Below are positions 33,813 through 46,499 of a stretch of 64,000 nt of DNA, in pieces. Each line of letters begins with the position of its first letter. The stretch's first letter is position 1. This DNA is from Heliocidaris tuberculata (Eukaryota; Echinodermata; Echinoidea; Camarodonta; Echinometridae). The DNA is taken from the NCBI GenBank assembly GCA_025618425.1, contig CM046850.1:2164408-2228407 (forward strand), written 5' to 3'. Both the position numbers and the translations under genes were made by a program. Under the pieces are notes generated by a model. It did no database searches. It was given only the letters and a program-made list of their open reading frames with translations, and had not been told where the DNA came from.

Positions 33813-34795
33813 TAGTGGCGGCACCAAGGGGGGCATGGGGGGCATTTGCCCCCCCCCCCCCCCAGTCAGAAGCTTTGCCCCCCCAGTTGCCCCCCCCCCC
33901 CCAATAATTTTCGGGGTGAAAAAAATAAAAGGGTGGAAAATGAAAAAAAAAGAAAAAGGAAAGAAAAAAGTGAAAAAGGAATAGAGAAAAAAGGAAAAAA
34001 AGAAAGAAAACAGAAACTTGGAAAGCAGTGGCGGCATCAAGGTGGGGAGGGGGGGGGGGGGCATGGGGCAAATTTGTTTGCTAAGCTCGTATAAATATCC
34101 TCATATTTGGGTAGTTTTATAGCTGAATAATTTCTGTACATTTCAACTATAATAGTGTCAAAATTTTTGCTCGCTTGCTTCGCTCGCTCACAATACAGGC
34201 CTATAACTCCCACACATAATCAGGCTGCGAGATGATCAAATGTCCTCATATTGGGGTAGTTTTATTGCCAAATAATCATTTCTGTACATTTTCACCACAA
34301 AAAGTTTTCAAAATTTTTGCCTGTTCGCAATGTATAACTACACCACTTATTATCGGGCAGCAAGATGCTCAAATGTCCTCATATCTGGGTAGTTTCATAG
34401 CCGAATATAATTTCTGTACATTTTCACGACAAAAAGTGTCCACAATAAATAACTACCACCTCATAATCGGGCAGCAAGATGCTCAAATGTCCTCATGCAT
34501 ATTGGGGTAGTTTTATAGCAGAATATGTAATTTCTGTACATTTTTACTACGAAAATGTGAAAATTTTTGCTCGCTCGCTTCGCTCGCTCGCAGTATATAA
34601 CTAACACCTCTTTATAATCGGGCAGTTCAGCTAGATGCTCAAAATGTCCTCATATCTGGGTAGGTTTATAGCCGAATATTCTGTACATTTTCACTACAAA
34701 AAGTGTCAAAAATGTTTTTGTCCGCCCTTGCCCCCCCAACATTTTCTTCTGCCCCCATTTGCCCCCCCACTTTAAAAATCCTGGTGCTGCCACTG
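33813..34795. mobile_element. hAT-like element with 8-bp TSD ATAAAGAG
   Basis: Left end TAGTGGCGGCACC and right end GGTGCTGCCACTG are complementary. Exact flanking repeats ATAAAGAG are at 33805-33812 and 34796-34803. Inside are poly-C tracts, a second GTGGCGGCATC start near 34024 (nested or composite), and five diverged copies of a ~135-bp unit containing TGTCCTCATAT..GGGTAG..TTTCTGTACATTTTCAC (34099, 34243, 34378, 34491, 34645). No transposase. Confidence 0.86.
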
Positions 34796-35187
34796 ATAAA
34801 GAGTAACTAGTACTATGTGTAATGATACCTTATTCATAACCATGGTGCCACAGGGGACTGAACAGCAGGTTTTTGAAAAGTATTGTCAAAATTCTCCTGT
34901 ACCAAGTTTGGGCTAAGGCAATGAATATGGGTGAAAATCTACTATGTATTTGTTGTTCCAGTCTGAAAACAATTACAAAGTTATTTCATTTGATTTTGTG
35001 CATTTGAATAGAAAAGGTGCTACCCAAATTCAGGGAATGTCTCATCACTAGCAACATTTATATTTCTTTTTCATGATGATATAGTTTTGGCTTCATCTGT
35101 ATTCCTTGCTAAAGCTCTTAAGACTTTTTATTGTGTCATTCAAAATGGACGAATTTAAATTAAAAAAAGGATTTTAGACTACAGTAA

Positions 35188-35378
35188 AGGGCTGGTCACA
35201 TTTGTCTAATAACGATAATGATAACGAGGTTTTCAATTAAAAGTACAAAGTACACCCTACTATATTGCGAGTACGTGTGAGTTTGCTCATGTCTGTTGAT
35301 AGTATGGCAGCTTTTGGGTATAATTCTAATAAAAAATCTCTTTATTGTTATCGTTATCAGACAAATGTGACCAGCCCT
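35188..35378. mobile_element. PIF/Harbinger-like MITE with TAA TSD
   Basis: TIRs of about 38 bp begin AGGGCTGGTCACATTTGTCT on both ends. The flanks are TAA (35185-35187 and 35379-35381), a 3-bp TWA duplication as in PIF/Harbinger. 191 bp, no ORF. Confidence 0.82.
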
Positions 35379-36444
35379 TAACACATGTATGCATATGGCT
35401 TGTATATATTTGCTGCATCAGCAGAAAATTGGTCTGAGGAGATTTTTACAACATTTTTGCAAACCTTAGTGCTCAGTTATCTGTAGCAAAAAGTCATTAA
35501 ATATGGTATCATTGACATAAAACAAATTTCTCTTCACCATGAAATACATTTCAATGCCACATTGGCTATAAATTTTTGATTACAAGCAATCAAAATTGGG
35601 TATGTAGATGCACTGTACATACATCTACAGTAAGATTTTAAAGATAAGTTTTGAATTGACAGACGTTTTAGTCCATTAGTACTTTTTGGTATGTAAACCT
35701 TTTTCAGAACATGACAACATGTTTCCCTGTAAAGGGTGAGGAATTTGTCTGCCTTGTTAAACATATTTACAGCAAAGATCAAGAAATTATGTTTAAAATG
35801 TCTTCATAAAAGAATTTAATTTTGTAGTAAATTGTAGGAAATGTAGGAAATTCAGCATTGACATTTAAATTATACAAACATTAATTGTCATATTTTGAGT
35901 ACAAAACCCAAAAGGAAATGGGAATGTTATGCATGAAAATGTAATTTAGTGGTACAGAGGATTTGGCCTGGTTTTTCCTCTCTCTCTCTGTCTATATATA
36001 TAAAAGCAGGTAGAACAATAAATTGCAATGAAATGTAATTTAGATGTTTGATATTGAATTTTTACTTACACTTTGTTAGTTCATTTGGACAGCACCCAAA
36101 ATTTCAGACAGTATTACAGAAATATTCTCCCAATATATGCTAAATGTACCTTTAAACATTTTTCTTGCAAAACGATGATAAGGAATGTGTCACACCAAAA
36201 AAGAATCACATAACAATAGCACAGTTTGGAGTCTGCTAGCTTGAAACGTGTGTTACAAACAAAATAATCCATCCAAAAGAAAAGAACTAAGAAAGAGCTG
36301 TGACAGGTTACAAACTGTATTTGCAAGTTACAACATAAAAGAAAAACAAATAAATCAGAGGTATATCATATTCATTGTAATGAATCCACATCATTCTTAA
36401 TACTGCAAGCAAATAAAATCTCTGTTTTTGTTCTCATTCAACAG

Positions 36445-36548
36445 ATTCCATACCAGCTGATCCCATCAATTACAAGGGAAAATGCAACCACATAATCTCC
36501 CGAAATGAGAATGAGGAGGTCTGCAGACATGCAATCCAGAAGCTATGA
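36445..36548 (+). CDS. Candidate terminal exon, or exon broken by TGA
   Basis: Acceptor CATTCAACAG is followed by a phase-1 frame encoding S-I-P-A-D-P-I-N-Y-K-G-K-C, ending at TGA (36546-36548). The same frame then runs on 34 codons to TAG at 36651-36653 with coherent, charged, coiled-coil-like sequence (E-M-D-Q-R-M-Q-Y-L-A-E-K). So the TGA may be a nonsense mutation in older coding sequence. Family not recognised. Confidence 0.4.
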
Positions 36549-36654
36549 GGGGAAATGGACCAAAGAATGCAGTATCTAGCAGAAAAGATCAAGGTTGTCC
36601 TTGGGAGGAAACCAATTACAACAGAGGCATTTCTTAGTATTTCTGGGGCATAGG

Positions 36655-36755
36655 GAGCTAAACCTGACAACCTCTCTGTCATGACTAAGATGGCCTAAGT
36701 AACTTTAAGGGGTAAGATCTTATGGATCAGATGGGGTGACTGTTTCAGAGCAGAC
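36655..36755. repeat. Copy of the 26.5-kb interspersed repeat end
   Basis: CTGACAACCTCTCTGTCATGA..GATGGCCTAAGTAACTTTAAGGGG..GGGGTGACTGTTTC matches 26456-26557. Confidence 0.7.
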
Positions 36756-37007
36756 TACAGCAAAGAGCAGACTTGTGCTGGCATTCTAAAATGTATGACA
36801 GATTTTGAGGAGCAACAATTGACTTTTCGCTGAAATTGGTGCTGCTATGGCAAAAAACTTTGTTTTGAAAATGCAGTAGACAAATCAGGTGAGAGTGTGA
36901 AGATGTCAGTAATCTTGAAATTATGAGAAAAAAATGCTTGATTTTAGCTTAAAGCTGGGCAAGAAATATGTTCTAACCAGAGAGGACTCTCTAGATAGAG
37001 GAACAGA

Positions 37008-37207
37008 TGGAGACAGTGAAAGGAGAGAAAAAGGAAGATAGAGGGGAGAGAGAGAGAGAGAGGGGAAGGGGAAGGGGAGTGAGAGGGGGGAGGGGGAGGG
37101 AGAGAGAGGGAGGGAGGGAGGGGGGAGGGGAGAGAGAGGGGGAGGGGAGGGAGAGGGGGAGGGGAGGGGGGGGAGGGAGAGGGGGAGGAGGTGAAGAAGC
37201 AAAGTAG
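37008..37207. repeat. Polypurine GGGA/GAGA tract
   Basis: About 190 bases of G/A only on the plus strand, with (GA)n and (GGGA)n sections. The frames across it are compositional artefacts. Confidence 0.92.
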
Positions 37208-38560
37208 AAGAAGTGTACAAGTAGTGAGGTATTGTTTTAAGCATGGATGTACTTATAGTGATGACAACTAACTATGGAAAAAGAGCCGATGATGCTCTTT
37301 GCCATATAATGATAGACAGAATCTGCTTAGAAAGAGATCTGCTTTGATTATGTGTAGGTTACAGTGAAATCACATGAGTGAATTCATCATGGTTTAAATT
37401 CAAGTTACCTAAGGACAGTCTTCATGTCCCTATAGTCATTATCAAATCTTTACGAAACTGTTCGAAAGCCTTATTTTTATTTTTATCAATTTCCAAGAGT
37501 ACAGGTAGGCTACTAAATAATCAATGCAATAAATGTACATAAAGTTTTGGAGTATCTCATATAGAGCAAATAATTTTATTTGGAGTTAATACAGACTGTT
37601 TTAAGTATAAAAATACGAAACCGGCTAGATTATTTGGAAAAACAAAAGTTTGTATGTTACATCTTTGAAAATGCTTCCTTCACAAGTTTCTTCATGATTT
37701 CCCCCTCATAATTATGTACTTGTCATTATCCAATATCATTGTAAGATGCCATAAACTTTAATGTAGTTGACTTCATTCCATATTTATAGGAAAGACTTTC
37801 TTTTTACAAATAGATGTGTAAACAAATCTATCCTTATGTATGGCAAATTAAGTTATTGCTGTACAGTGTACACTGTAGAAATAGAGAATCAAAATTTAAG
37901 TGATTAGTCAAATCGGGGACAAAATTAAAGTGAGTGTGTGGGAGGGGGGGGGGTTAAAAAGTTAAAATTTCTACAGTATAAAACATATTACATGTACATG
38001 TATCACTGTGCATTTTTATACTCTTGTGATGCCTTGTGTCAAAGTTAATTAAGATAAAACTTAATTTTTAGTGAAAGGTCATTACAAAATGGAGACATTA
38101 ATTTGAAACTATACATTGGATATTAATAAGTTCATGGTGAATACTGACTTGTATACAAATGAAGATACACGTTCAATTCAGGACATGTATTGATTTGCTT
38201 CATGTGTCACTGTGTGATTCTGTGAGGTTTCCTTTTTTAAGTCTGATTAACATTAGATGGTCTCTCAAGATACTCATTTTCTCCCTAGCAAGTGACAACA
38301 ATCTGTTGGTTGTATTACAGATCTTGGGATACCTTGCTCATTGTTGTTATTGGAAAAATATAGGCTGCTTAATTTATTTTATCAATTGTAAGGGATTGAA
38401 ATTGTGTCAAAGGCTGATTGTGTGCTTTTCATTTTTTTCAACCAATCAAGGTTGATAGTGTTTGTCAGATAATACATTATCTGTATTGTCACAATTGTTT
38501 AATTGTGTTGTTCAATGTGTTCATTATGTAATATGCAGTTTTTCTTCTAATGTGTTTCCA
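37208..38560. other. AT-rich non-coding stretch
   Basis: No supported gene. A poly-G run lies at 37945-37953. Confidence 0.45.
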
Positions 38561-38563
38561 CAG

Positions 38564-38628
38564 TTTGCAGATTTATTGATGACATTGCTACTCAGACCAA
38601 AAATTGTCACTTTTGAATCATATGTCAG
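38564..38628 (+). CDS. Candidate 65-bp exon of unknown gene
   Basis: A strong acceptor (TTCTTCTAATGTGTTTCCACAG) and donor CAG|GTACAT bound a frame encoding F-A-D-L-L-M-T-L-L-L-R-P-K-I-V-T-F-E-S-Y-V. The other two frames stop early. No partner exon with matching phase was found, so this is tentative. Confidence 0.3.
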
Positions 38629-39584
38629 GTACATTGGAAAGTTAAAGGAACCTACTACATGTACCTTGAAGTGTGTAAAAGCAGCAAAAGCTATTTCATT
38701 CCTGAAAGCCAGTGCATAACGGAGTATACTGTTATATGCAATATTCAGCTTGTTTGAGTGAAAGAAACATAAAGGTATAGCTGCACACCCTTGAAGTCAG
38801 TGATAGGACCATTTGAGTAGCTATAACAGTTACTCTATTTTGAGTTGTATACACACAAGCAGTCAACACTGCACAGATGTGTCTTTTTAGAGTAACATGT
38901 ATATTCATAATTTGTACAGGCTGAACTTCATATAACCACTGTTTGAAATAAATATTTTTCAATCTGAAATGTCTTGAAATCAAAGAGAGTGAATTGGATG
39001 TCTTTTTATCATAAAATGCAGGTGTTCCATACTAAATTCTTAGGGAATAAGTAATACCTGCATACATGTAGCTGTATCCACAAATTGCAAACTGATAGAA
39101 CTCTATTTTTTGCACTTTTTACCAACACTGTGCACTATTTTCTAGCATTGCTTATTTCTGTCATTTATCTACATTCATGTGTATTTCAAGTTACTGTTTT
39201 TGTTATTTATTTTCCTTTAATGAAAAGAACAATTTATCGAGCAATTAATAATAAGTATAGATTCACAGATTAAACAAACATGATAGAGGACCAATCACGC
39301 TCCCTGTATTTAGTAAACATTCTCTCCCCATTTTTCCAATTTGTATTTCCTATCATCTCCTTGTGATGCTTGTAGTGAGTGTGCAGATATATGTTTAGGG
39401 ATAGACGTAACATAAAGAAGGGGTATAGTTGGAACACAATGGTAATATAAATGATTCCATATGCCTTTGTGTATGTTCTGACATAATGTGACACATGTTT
39501 TGCTGTGGTTAAAAGTTTTGTTTGCAACAGTCTGAATACAACATCACCATGCATACGTATACAAAGTGTCAGAACGTGGGGTAC

Positions 39585-39775
39585 TCGTTTTTCTGAAGGT
39601 TCGTAAATCTGAAACACAAATTTCCATAGCAGGGGGTTCATAATTCCGAAAATGCAATACATCCCTACATAACTTTTCGGAATTACGAACTTTTGGAAAT
39701 ATGAATCATTTTTCATTTTCGGAATTATGAACTGTGGGAGTAACGAACCTTAGGAAAATGAACCTTCGGAAAAAA
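39585..39775. repeat. Cluster of TTCGGAATTATGAA-type motifs in both orientations
   Basis: TTCGTAAATCTGAA, TTCATAATTCCGAAAA, TTTTCGGAATTACGAA, TTTCGGAATTATGAA, TAACGAACC and GAACCTTCGGAAA follow each other within 190 bases, many mutually complementary. Confidence 0.75.
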
Positions 39776-40206
39776 GACACGTAACCACTTGAACATGAGT
39801 CCATCGCTTTTGTACCCAAACACGACTATATGGATAAATAAAATATGGCTGTAGATTATTATGATATTGTATACATTATTTCAAGAAGAAGTTCTACACT
39901 TGTATGAAGATAATACTGAAATATAATCCATTAAATGTTCTAAGTCAAAGTTGCTTATTTTGCAAGTTCTATGGAAACAATATAATATATAGTGAAGTGA
40001 AAAGGGGTACCATCAAGTAAATATGATTTGAGGTGAACATTTTGAGGTTTTATACACAAAATAAATCATTGAATAGGAAAAACAAAGAAAATTATGTTTG
40101 TGCTTTATTTATAGTGTTTAAATGTGTCTGGTTTGCATGATAATTTGCCTGGATGTAAATCAGTTTGTGCCTCTGTGGCTTGGCTTAAGGGGTGCAGTGG
40201 CATTAA

Positions 40207-40438
40207 AGGGAAAGAAAGTCACCCTGATATCAAGTTGGTTTTGAAAGAAACAGAAAAATAAAAGAAAAGGATAAGTGGAAGTCACGGAATTGCCAATTGA
40301 CAATTTTGGTTTGATTGATTACAACTTCAAAAATGCATAACTTTCATATATCTCATTGGGTTTTCTTGGAAATTGTTTCTCTAATTTTCTGCTTTTATGA
40401 AAATAAACTAAATAGGCCTACCAGGGTGGACTTCCCCT
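40207..40438. mobile_element. TTAA-flanked MITE (copy 2)
   Basis: Left end AGGGAAAGAAAGTCACCCTG, right end its near complement ending GGACTTCCCCT, with TTAA at 40203-40206 and 40439-40442. 232 bp. Arms contain the GAAGTTGTAATCAATCAAAC-like block shared with 50608-51139. A poly-G run follows the right flank. Confidence 0.8.
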
Positions 40439-41335
40439 TTAAGGGTACTGGCATCATGGGGGGGGGGGGGGGGGGGGGGGGGTGGCTACTATACTTGGTG
40501 CATGAATACGAAAGAACAAGCTTAGGCCGTGGATTAGTGAGGGTGCTGGAGCTAGGGGTTGTCGCGTCTTCTTCCTCCTTCCTCTTCTGTTAATCACTTT
40601 CCTTCTCTTTTTTTTTTTGGGGGGGGGGGGGGGGGGAGTGCCATTTGATGAGGAACTATGTTTTGATCATCAGTAAATATTAGGAAAACAAGCTTGAATA
40701 AAAGAGTCAACCTTCATCCATTATACCATTTGCTCTATGGAAAGAATGATAAAGAATAAAAGTCAGTCCATCCTCATTTTGTGGTTGTTGTTTATGTGCG
40801 TAAGGGTTTTGGGGTGGAGAAGGGGAAGGGGCTGATGTTTCAGCTAATATCGTAATAATGTGGTTCAACATACATAAAAGCGGATGCTTTGATAAGTGAA
40901 CTTAATTGTCCTTGAATATGATATTTTTCATGTTGAAGTTGTATCCACAGTGTTAACCCAAAATGACCGACAGAAGTTGGACATGATCAATGGGAGAACG
41001 ATCAGTCATTAATTTTTATAGGAATGTTTTATTCATACTGTGGCTTGAATTCCTCCACTGCATATTTTTCCAAAGTGATGGAATGTCAAGATGTCATAAA
41101 TACCGTAACCTCAATGAATTTGAAAGAAATAAGAAAAGAAAAATAAAGATATATATACTGATAACACAGCTTGTGTGTGAGATTGTTGTTTAGAAAAGAG
41201 ACTAGAAATTGGTTTATAGAGTGAATGTGACGAATGTAGAGGGGAAGGACATGGAAAAGAAGTACACAAAAGACAACAAGCTTTCCATATTTAAATCAAC
41301 AAATTTTGGAAAACTGTAGAATATCCACAACACAA

Positions 41336-41455
41336 TTTATCCTTACCCTAATCCTAACCCTAATTGTAACCCTAATGCACTCTAACCCTAATCCCTCAAC
41401 ATCTATCCTAACCCTAACCCTAATACTAATGAACCCTAACCCTGATCCAGTGGGG
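41336..41455. repeat. Degenerate CCCTAA array (telomere-like)
   Basis: About a dozen CCCTAA/CCTAAC units with substitutions and short interruptions, followed by more scattered units to about 41860. It has the metazoan telomere unit but is interrupted and internal. Confidence 0.75.
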
Positions 41456-42378
41456 TATCTAGATCTTGGACTAAGGAGGGGCTAAACATCTCAGTTACCT
41501 GTAATAAATAATGTCGTTGGGTAAGGAAACCATTATTTTAAGGGCCGTGGTTTGCTTTATATAGAAGGAGGCATTTAATGGTAAATGAAGTAGGCCTAAA
41601 TGTACAAGTTTAAGAACTTATTATCGTAGACATGGTTCGTTTCCTTGTATTCCCTACCCTACTAAATACTTTCTTCCCGCTTGGTAGAAAATCTGTCAGG
41701 AAGGGCAACTACCCGATGTCCCTTGAATCCTACTGACCTGCAACTCCTCCCAAAACTCTAGTGCCATAAACCTAACCCTAACTCAAACTCTGAACCTAGC
41801 CCCGAACCAACCTCTGGCACTAATCATAATACTAACCCGAATTTTTTAAAGTCAGTAGGATTAAAAGTTTAAGTTAGAATATATTATCAGGATTAGAGCT
41901 AAGTGAAGGGAATAGAATAAAGTTTATATCTAGGCGTTTGCAGTTTGGTTTCGGGTCAGGTTTTAAGAGTAGATGAATACTTTGGAGAAGGGTCTGGCTA
42001 ATAATCAGGTTTACAGTATCAAAGTTTATATGGTTTGTGTTTTTTTGTTTAGGACGTAGACCTCAGTTACGGTGTAAAGGTTATGTAAAGGAAATTTAAG
42101 GGTTTGGATTAAGTTTCAATTTGATGGTTTTGGTACAATAGAAACATGAAAAATATTAGAAGTATGCACGAGAAGAATAAAAGAACCGCTGGACTGGAAG
42201 GAATTAATAAGGTTCTGAATTATTTTTTTAAAAGGAGTACCGCTGCTCAAAGTGGAAAAAGCCCTCTATTGACTCCTTTGAAATAGGAAAATCCGCAAAG
42301 TCATTCATAGTCTCTATATTCAGACCCCTTCATAATTTCAACCTTTCTTTAACTTATTGTGTTATGGATGAATCGTCG

Positions 42379-42379
<1 letters not shown>

Positions 42380-42429
<50 letters not shown>

Positions 42430-42436
42430 GGGGGGA
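42380..42436. repeat. (GA)n followed by poly-G
   Basis: Pure GA dinucleotides then about 17 G. A second GA/poly-G pair is at 42591-42617. Confidence 0.92.
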
Positions 42437-42719
42437 CAGATTCAACAGTTCCATCGGTAGAAATGTACAACACATCAAACTTTTAATTCCCAAATCATCA
42501 TACACACGAGGACGAATATTTGGGGGCGGGGAGTGATGTTGATATTCTGAAAATAATGACAGCTTTGTACGCGAGGCACGCAGCAGAGAGAAAGAAAGAG
42601 AGAGGGGGGGGGGGGGGAAGAGAGGAGTGCACAGGTAGATATGTTGTTTGTTAAAATGCAATGAAAGTACTTCATAAATCAAGAAGAGACATTAATTACC
42701 AAACTTCAACCAAAATTCT

Positions 42720-45479
42720 CATTGCAAGTTCATGTTTTTCTACATTTTATCGCCTTTTTTGAACTCTTCTTTCTAAACTTTTAAGGGTGGCCAGGTCGAG
42801 ATTAAAAGAATAATGAAACTGAACACAAATAAGGGAACGCTACAGAGGCATGCAGTGACCCTCCCTTTGAATGCAGCAGAATTGAGCACATAAGGGTTAG
42901 GACGTACAGACTATTTTTACTTGCTTTGATTGGATGAAGTTTCTGGACCGTCTCGACACCGTGTTGTGCAAATTACTCATGTACACGTCCTCCGAGATCC
43001 TGCATGTTCATGCACTGCTGAGCTGCTTTGCAGCGGTACGGTCCCTGAGCACTCGAAATGTAAAATGGTGCCAGTATTGCTATACGTATATAGACATAGG
43101 TATATGTTTCTTCTGTCCGGTCAATTAGCCTAATTTGTATGAAATATGATTTTTCTTTATAAGTCAAAAGTCTCTCATACTTTCTCTCTTTTTCTTGAGT
43201 TTAATTTATGTATTATTTGATTGCTGTTGCCATTGTCTATGGTTTTTCCTTCATACTTTGATTCCTATTTTTGTAATTTTCCTAGGAATCAATAATAATA
43301 TTTTGCAATTTTCTTTCGAACTTTCAAAATCTCCTTTCTGATGATAACCTGATTCTCTGTAATTGTTCCATAGTACCGTATACACAGAAAATTTGCTGCC
43401 TTTGTCATATCATGTATCTCAATGTTGTTTTTTTATACTTCGAAGCACTTGACAATTTTTGATGATGTTACTGCATGTTCAATGAAGTGGATAAACCTGA
43501 AGATGAGGTTGGGCATTATCAGCTGGTATACACTTGAAATACAAATGTAAAATGGGGTTACAAAATTGTTACCAGAAGAAGCAAAGGGGATGACATACAG
43601 TGTGTGTGCATGTGTGTCAATAAAAAGGAAACCCATATTCAAGTCCTAATTTCCTAAAAGCAAAGGAAAATTGCAATTGATAATCTCTTCTCTAATCTGA
43701 TTGGTTGCCCCCCAAATATTATCGATGACTGAGAACTGGCCAATTTGGCAATGAGGATTTGGGGAAGTCTTCCCAACAGGCTGCACGATATTTTGGCTAG
43801 AGAGCCGGTTGATTTGAGGTCTGAAGGCCGGTCGAAATAAGTTAAGTGGGCCTCCACATCAAAATTTTCAATCAAAATTTTAGTCCTAGTCTGCCCCTGC
43901 ATGTACATGTAGGCCTATCTGTATGGTTATTTCACCTAGTATTGTGTTGATTCAAGTGACATTTCTAATCATCATAAGACCTAAAACCCACAATCAGTTA
44001 TCATAAAAATTCCAGTCCATTTTCATGTGATGGTTAGCAATATAAAGAGGATTTTCTTGTACGATGACTATTTTCACTATTTTGTTACAGGGTCAAATCT
44101 TGGTATGCTTTAGTGTGTCATGAACATTTCTATAAACATTTGAAGCTGTAAAGAAAAGATTTTGTTACTTTGAAGCACAGTGTCTAATTTAATACACATG
44201 TGATGAACACTAATTTCACAAATAACATTGGAAAAATGCATAAAGAGAATGTGAATATATGTACAGTCCCGAATAATTATGATTCAAATGTGTGCTGAAT
44301 TTATCAAATTGATCATGCTCATTACATGTTATTGGACACTGAGTTTATCAGTGACAGTTGAACTTCCACTGCACTATGCCAAAATTAATGCACATCAGAT
44401 TGTTGTGGCAGAATATTCATTCCTCTCAACTATATGCCATATTCATAGTTTATAGTTTCCATGAAATGAAAATAGTTGTAATTTTGTCTCCAATTATATT
44501 TTTCTATCAAATTTGCTCTGAACAGATGCCATCTCAAAATCACTACAGACTGAGCATTAAATGACAGTGCTGCAGTTTTATATGGTTGCATGGGATGTAG
44601 ATATCATGTTGAGTCTTGCAATAATTAAATTTATGTGTTCTTGTAACTATGCAGCAATTTCAAAGGAAGCAGAATCATCACTAAAAATGGATTTTCTATT
44701 GCCCATCTTTGATAAGTGGAGAATGATGCTGGTGCCCCCCCCCCCCCCAAACACTATTTCCCCTCAATAAAAAGGCTGGATCCACAGTACGCCACTGCCA
44801 GATCCGAGTGTGTATGTGTGTGTGTGTGACAGGGAAGTTTACCACCACTATTTAAAAGGTATGAAAAAAACAGATTAAAAATGAAAATTGGAATGTGTGA
44901 CGACTACATGTTAAAGCAATATTATTAACTTTTTTGGTTGTGTCTAACAACAGGACATTGAAATACTCATGCACTGACATAACATGATAATACTAAAAAG
45001 GGAAATCCACACATCACCGCAAGTTCTTCCGAAGACAAGTAGAACTTAGAAGTATTGAAGTTACAAATAGGTAAAAAATGGAATGAAAAAAAAAAAGAAC
45101 TTTTGATATTTGAGATTACAAAAACAGTGGTATTGTATTTCAGTTTGAAATATCAATGTCATTGTGATGTGATGAAGTCAACTATACCCTTACACATAAA
45201 ATGACTGAGATACATGTATAATTTTCAAAATTCATGGATAAGCTGGGTTTTCCATGAAAGGAGACATATTTATATAACATGCTAGCAATACTATAGATGA
45301 AAACTACCTGCAGGGATAATTATGTGCAGAATGAAAATTTATGACATCTCATACAAGTAGGATAAGCGAGTTATAAATTTGTAACAATATCAACTTTCAA
45401 ACATTCATTACGTTATCTTGTTTTTCAACTTGTTAAAATTGTCAACCAAAATGTTTGTTTCCTATACAATTCAACTTGT

Positions 45480-45511
<32 letters not shown>

Positions 45512-46120
45512 TGAGATGATAAAGGAGATATATTATTGCTTTGAAACAAGTCTTTGTTGTGTCAACTAATACTGTCTTGCTAACCAATAAGAGCAAACAT
45601 TTTTTTTTAATGCATAGTAGAGGATTAATCAACACTTTCTCTCATACAAGTACCTCCAAGTTCTTCAAACTATTGATACCACAGAAACTAAAAGATTTGG
45701 CATACATTTATACACATTTATAGATCAGCTTTTGACCTTTTAATGCATTTCATATTGCATTAGTGAGCAAATACTTTATTTGGTCACATACTTTTTAGTT
45801 GGTACATGTACATTCTAATCTTTAAAACCTTATCAGATCATGTTAAGATGAAATTCTATATTCACCAAGCATCTTTACTGTTGCCGTCAATTTTCCCTTA
45901 ACAAACATTTAATTTCAAATGAAAATACAGTTATGTATACCTTGAAATGGGGGGGGGGGGGGGGAGTTGAAACTTGGTCAATACAAAATTAATTATAATA
46001 AATATAATCATACACAACCACACTTTTGTAGATATCAAAAGGAGTAGTCAATGTCATGCAAAATGGTACATGAAAAACACAATAAATAAATGCAATGCAC
46101 TTATATCAAAGTCTTAATTC
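42720..46120. other. AT-rich non-coding stretch with simple repeats
   Basis: I see no supported exon. It holds (GA)n at 45486-45511 and poly-C/poly-G runs at 44735-44747 and 45951-45964; GGATCCACAGTACGCCACTG near 44777 looks like one end of a hAT-type MITE. Confidence 0.45.
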
Positions 46121-46135
46121 AGTGAATGACTCACA

Positions 46136-46291
46136 CCGGGGCGGATCCAGGATTTCGTAAAAGAGGGGGCACAGAGCCAGAAAAGTATACAATTAAGAGG
46201 GAAATTTTTTTCATTGTGTACTTAAGGTATGCCAGTTGGATTTCAAAAGAGGGGGCACAGCTGGTTTTCCCCCTATGTAGATCCGCCACTG
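46136..46291. mobile_element. hAT-like MITE with 8-bp TSD GACTCACA
   Basis: Ends CCGGGGCGGATCCAG and GATCCGCCACTG are near complements. Exact flanking repeats GACTCACA are at 46128-46135 and 46292-46299. 156 bp with two GAGGGGGCACAG words inside. Confidence 0.87.
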
Positions 46292-46339
46292 GACTCACAC
46301 ACACATATAGATTCAGATCACTGATGACTTGCCATGACC

Positions 46340-46428
46340 CCCCCCCCCCCCCCAAAAAAAAAAAAAAAAAAAAAAAAAGAAAAAAAAAAGAAAAAAGAAA
46401 AGAAAAAAGAAAAAAGAAAAAGAAAAGG
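46340..46428. repeat. Poly-C then A/G-rich tract
   Basis: C run followed by about 75 bases of A with G interruptions; low-complexity. Confidence 0.9.
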
Positions 46429-46499
46429 TAAACCTTCAATGGATATAGAATATCCCAATCCAATAAGTACGAATTACCTTCTTGGTTCAATAGTTTTTA

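Noticed and set aside
37007..37244. Ser/Pro-rich and Gly/Arg/Glu-rich frames
   Set aside because: Translation of a polypurine tract on either strand.
43654..43908. 84-codon minus-strand frame with soluble-looking sequence
   Set aside because: No splice sites, no recognised motif; the segment looks like dispersed repeat DNA.
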